In this document: piece after piece, positions 62,157 to 64,000 of the stretch
Layout: every line of letters begins with the position of its first letter
How positions within the stretch are numbered: position 1 is the stretch's first letter
NCBI RefSeq assembly: GCF_000002425.4
Contig: NC_037267.1
Coordinates: 5,554,064-5,618,063, forward strand
Source: Physcomitrium patens
Lineage: Eukaryota > Streptophyta > Bryopsida > Funariales > Funariaceae
DNA: 64,000 nucleotides
Direction of reading: 5' to 3'
The notes under the pieces: model-generated
Told to the model about the DNA's origin: nothing
What the model saw: only the letters and a program-made list of their open reading frames with translations
Databases searched by the model: none
Translations under genes and position numbers: made by a program

Positions 62157-62817
62157 CATTTAATTTTTTTCCTCAACGAGAAAGAAATATGTTTAAAATA
62201 TTTTTAAAGATACTGAATTTTTGAACCAATTCTATGTTGGCTTCAATAATGACTATAAGCTGTTGGCTTTAATAAGAACTACATCAAATATTGTTTAATT
62301 TGAGAAAAAAATTGAATTTAAAGATAAGAGAAGTAAATAACACCTTTTTGTGGATGAGTTAAATCTTACAAAGTTGTTCATTAGTCCTTGTATAATAAAA
62401 GACCTAAAATGAATCCAAGTGCTTGTATCAATTAGAAAAAAGAATTACTTTTTGAAACAGGATCATAAGCTTGTGAGCAAATAAAAAGAATAGAGAATTA
62501 ACTAAAGAGAACAAATAATGGGAACAAGCCACTTCAAACGTGAAGAAATCATCTCCTTGAAATGTAGTCTAACAAGATTAGCAAGAACACAAAATTACAT
62601 GAACAGATGCATTGTGGCGCTAAAAGATTCTCTCAGCTTCGTTAAGTTTTTAAACTGGTAATGAAAATATAGAAAAGTAGGTTATGCTTTACTCGTTCGC
62701 ACATGTTACATCGAAACTTTGTGCAGTTGCAGACAACGCCTTATGACAGTCAAATACAGCATGCCAGAGCATCATCCAGCTGGTGTGGACAGATAAAGAC
62801 ATTCGGGTCCCGACATC
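61650..62817. other. AT-rich spacer with a (CA)n(TA)n tract
   Basis: No coding remains are visible. A compound microsatellite lies at 62107-62149. Composition rises after 62.6 kb toward the possible small gene. Confidence 0.5.
62107..62149. repeat. (CA)n(TA)n microsatellite
   Basis: A CA run passes directly into a TA run. Confidence 0.95.
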
Positions 62818-63157
62818 TCACTTGTCTTCATTATGAACTGTAGAGTGCAGACTACAACTTGAGGCTTCATGAGATGCTGGCACTGTGTTGGCACTACCTT
62901 CTTGAGTCTACGAGATAAAATGAAATTCAACAAAATAAAAGATGAAAGATGTTTTAATATATCACCATCAAAATACGGTACCCTTTCTCTAACAAACTCA
63001 TGAACATCCTCCGAAAGGTACACTTTTCTTTGTCTTGATTGCAGCAACAAAAGTCCAGTAAGAAACAAATGAAACATAGCTCACAGCTACTCAGACATCT
63101 GTACATTCGGCACTTCAGCACTACGCTTGCTGATAGTCGGATAGGTGATTGCGCCAT
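62818..63157 (-). CDS. Possible small three-exon gene, product unknown
   Basis: On the minus strand, exons 63157-63085, 63022-62982 and 62907-62818 join in phase to 67 residues. They begin MAQSPIRLSASVVLKCRMYR, continue YLSEDVHEFVRER across the second exon and end HSTVHNEDK-stop. Splice sites are GTGAGC/AAAAG and GTACCG/CTCGTAG; the first intron is only 62 bases. The stretch stands out as GC-richer than its surroundings, and the middle exon looks protein-like (alternating charged and hydrophobic residues, a probable helix). I do not recognise a family. The overlapping unspliced frames of about 100 codons are an alternative reading, and a non-coding transcript is possible. Confidence 0.28.
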
Positions 63158-63780
63158 CTCAAATCCAAGTTCAAAATCGATGCTAGGGTTTAAACAGAAA
63201 TTCACAAGCAGATTTCTAATAGAGTCTTTTCCCAGGAATCTTCTACTGGCTAGAATTAGAATTGCAATGGCACAAACCAAGAGCTGGTCAGAAACTTAGA
63301 CGGATCGACTCTGATGTTTTGCTATTGCACTAAGAAAAGAATCCCGCAACCTATATAGACTGAAAATATCATTCAAGCAGCAAAGAAAACTAAGAGTTGC
63401 GTCGTAGTCCTGCTTTACGCTTGTCAGTTTGTGGCGATGATACATAAGCAGGAAAGTTTAAGCTGAGCGTTTTGAATTCTTGCTCGACATCTTAGCACTT
63501 GGATTAGTCTAACACAACCGGAAGAAATTCGCTGTCGAACGTTCTTGCAGTGCCGGTGATTAAAAAATCAATCCACATTTTAGTTGAAATTAATAACCGT
63601 GGCTGCTTCCTTTCGCACACTCTTAAGCAATCACTTCTTGCTACAATTACTGACTAAGAAACCACTGGATTTCTTCCCGACAGAAAGTGCCATTGAGCAG
63701 ATTTTGTTACTCATTTATGTTAGTTGATGAACCAATCTTCTACAATGAATGTGCACATGATAGAACCATATTAGACTCTT
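63158..63780. other. Upstream flank of the possible small gene
   Basis: This is moderate-GC DNA with no open frame of note. It could hold the promoter and leader of the minus-strand candidate gene. No transposon motifs are seen until 63.78 kb. Confidence 0.35.
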
Positions 63781-64000
63781 ACTAATAAAAACCCTAATTT
63801 GTCCAATCTGAAGGTCTTTGGTTGCATCTTCTTCGGTCACATTTTTAATAAAAAGATGGAGAAGTTAGATTTTAAAACCAATATGTGTTTTTTTTCAAAT
63901 TTTCAAATTATAAAGAATATAGATGTTATAATTGTAAAATTTTCAAAAAATTTGATCAATATAAGTGTTTTTTTTAAAGGATTGAAATCTTTATAACTAG
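63781..64000 (+). mobile_element. Ty1/copia integrase C-terminal fragment, cut by the window end
   Basis: The plus strand reads NPNLSNLKVFGCIFFGHIF, then KMEKLDFKTNMCFFSNF. This is the block at the C-terminal side of copia integrases, where family members read LKVFGC followed by a Lys-rich KLD segment. The later GY-type residues are replaced. The fragment runs past the right edge, so its full extent is unknown. It is the only copia piece in the window; the rest is gypsy. Confidence 0.75.

Noticed and set aside
1..64000. CRISPR arrays, operons or bacterial-type regulatory sites
   Set aside because: There are no regularly spaced identical repeats with unique spacers, and the genes are intron-rich nuclear plant genes.

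Overview
The window is plant nuclear DNA. It holds four spliced or long single-exon genes that can be read confidently, one further probable gene, and large AT-rich blocks of decayed LTR retrotransposons. SPIKE1-type DOCK, plant VID27-like, nepenthesin/nucellin-like aspartic protease and GRAS genes together point to a land plant. The very AT-rich, mutated Ty3/gypsy remains, long (TA)n tracts and SCL32-type GRAS protein fit a moss (Physcomitrium or a relative). The moss assignment is inference.

Layout. 1-8.3 kb: two Ty3/gypsy copies in inverted orientation (+ strand to about 1.8 kb, - strand beyond) with an LTR-like end near 5.5-5.8 kb, then featureless AT-rich DNA. 8.77-10.13 kb (-): a charged, disordered, probably nuclear protein. 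10.1-12.6 kb: a GC-richer divergent promoter region. 12.58-14.69 kb (+): VID27-like gene, two exons. 14.7-18.7 kb: AT-rich spacer. 18.8-33.1 kb (+): SPIKE1 (SPK1), reconstructed here as 30 coding exons and 1857 residues, preceded by a long leader that may hold an additional in-frame exon. 34.97-38.07 kb (+): membrane-anchored A1 aspartic protease, 9 exons, 535 residues. 39-46.9 kb: more gypsy debris. 47.7-50.4 kb (-): GRAS transcription factor, 3 exons. 50.5-58 kb: moderately GC spacer with a minisatellite, a promoter-like cluster, and possible pseudogene scraps. 58-62.6 kb: AT-rich gypsy debris with a second LTR-like end at 61.4-61.65 kb. 62.8-63.16 kb (-): a possible small spliced gene. 63.78-64.0 kb: a Ty1/copia integrase scrap running off the window.

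The genes do not form a pathway or operon. SPK1 acts on ROP GTPases and the actin/ER-exit machinery, the GRAS protein is a nuclear regulator, the protease is secretory or membrane-bound, and the VID27-like protein is probably membrane-associated. I found no CRISPR array, rRNA or tRNA gene, and nothing that amounts to a new multi-gene system. The most useful observations are the exon-level SPK1 model (with a GC-AG intron and a possible alternative N-terminus) and the structure of the decayed gypsy copies.
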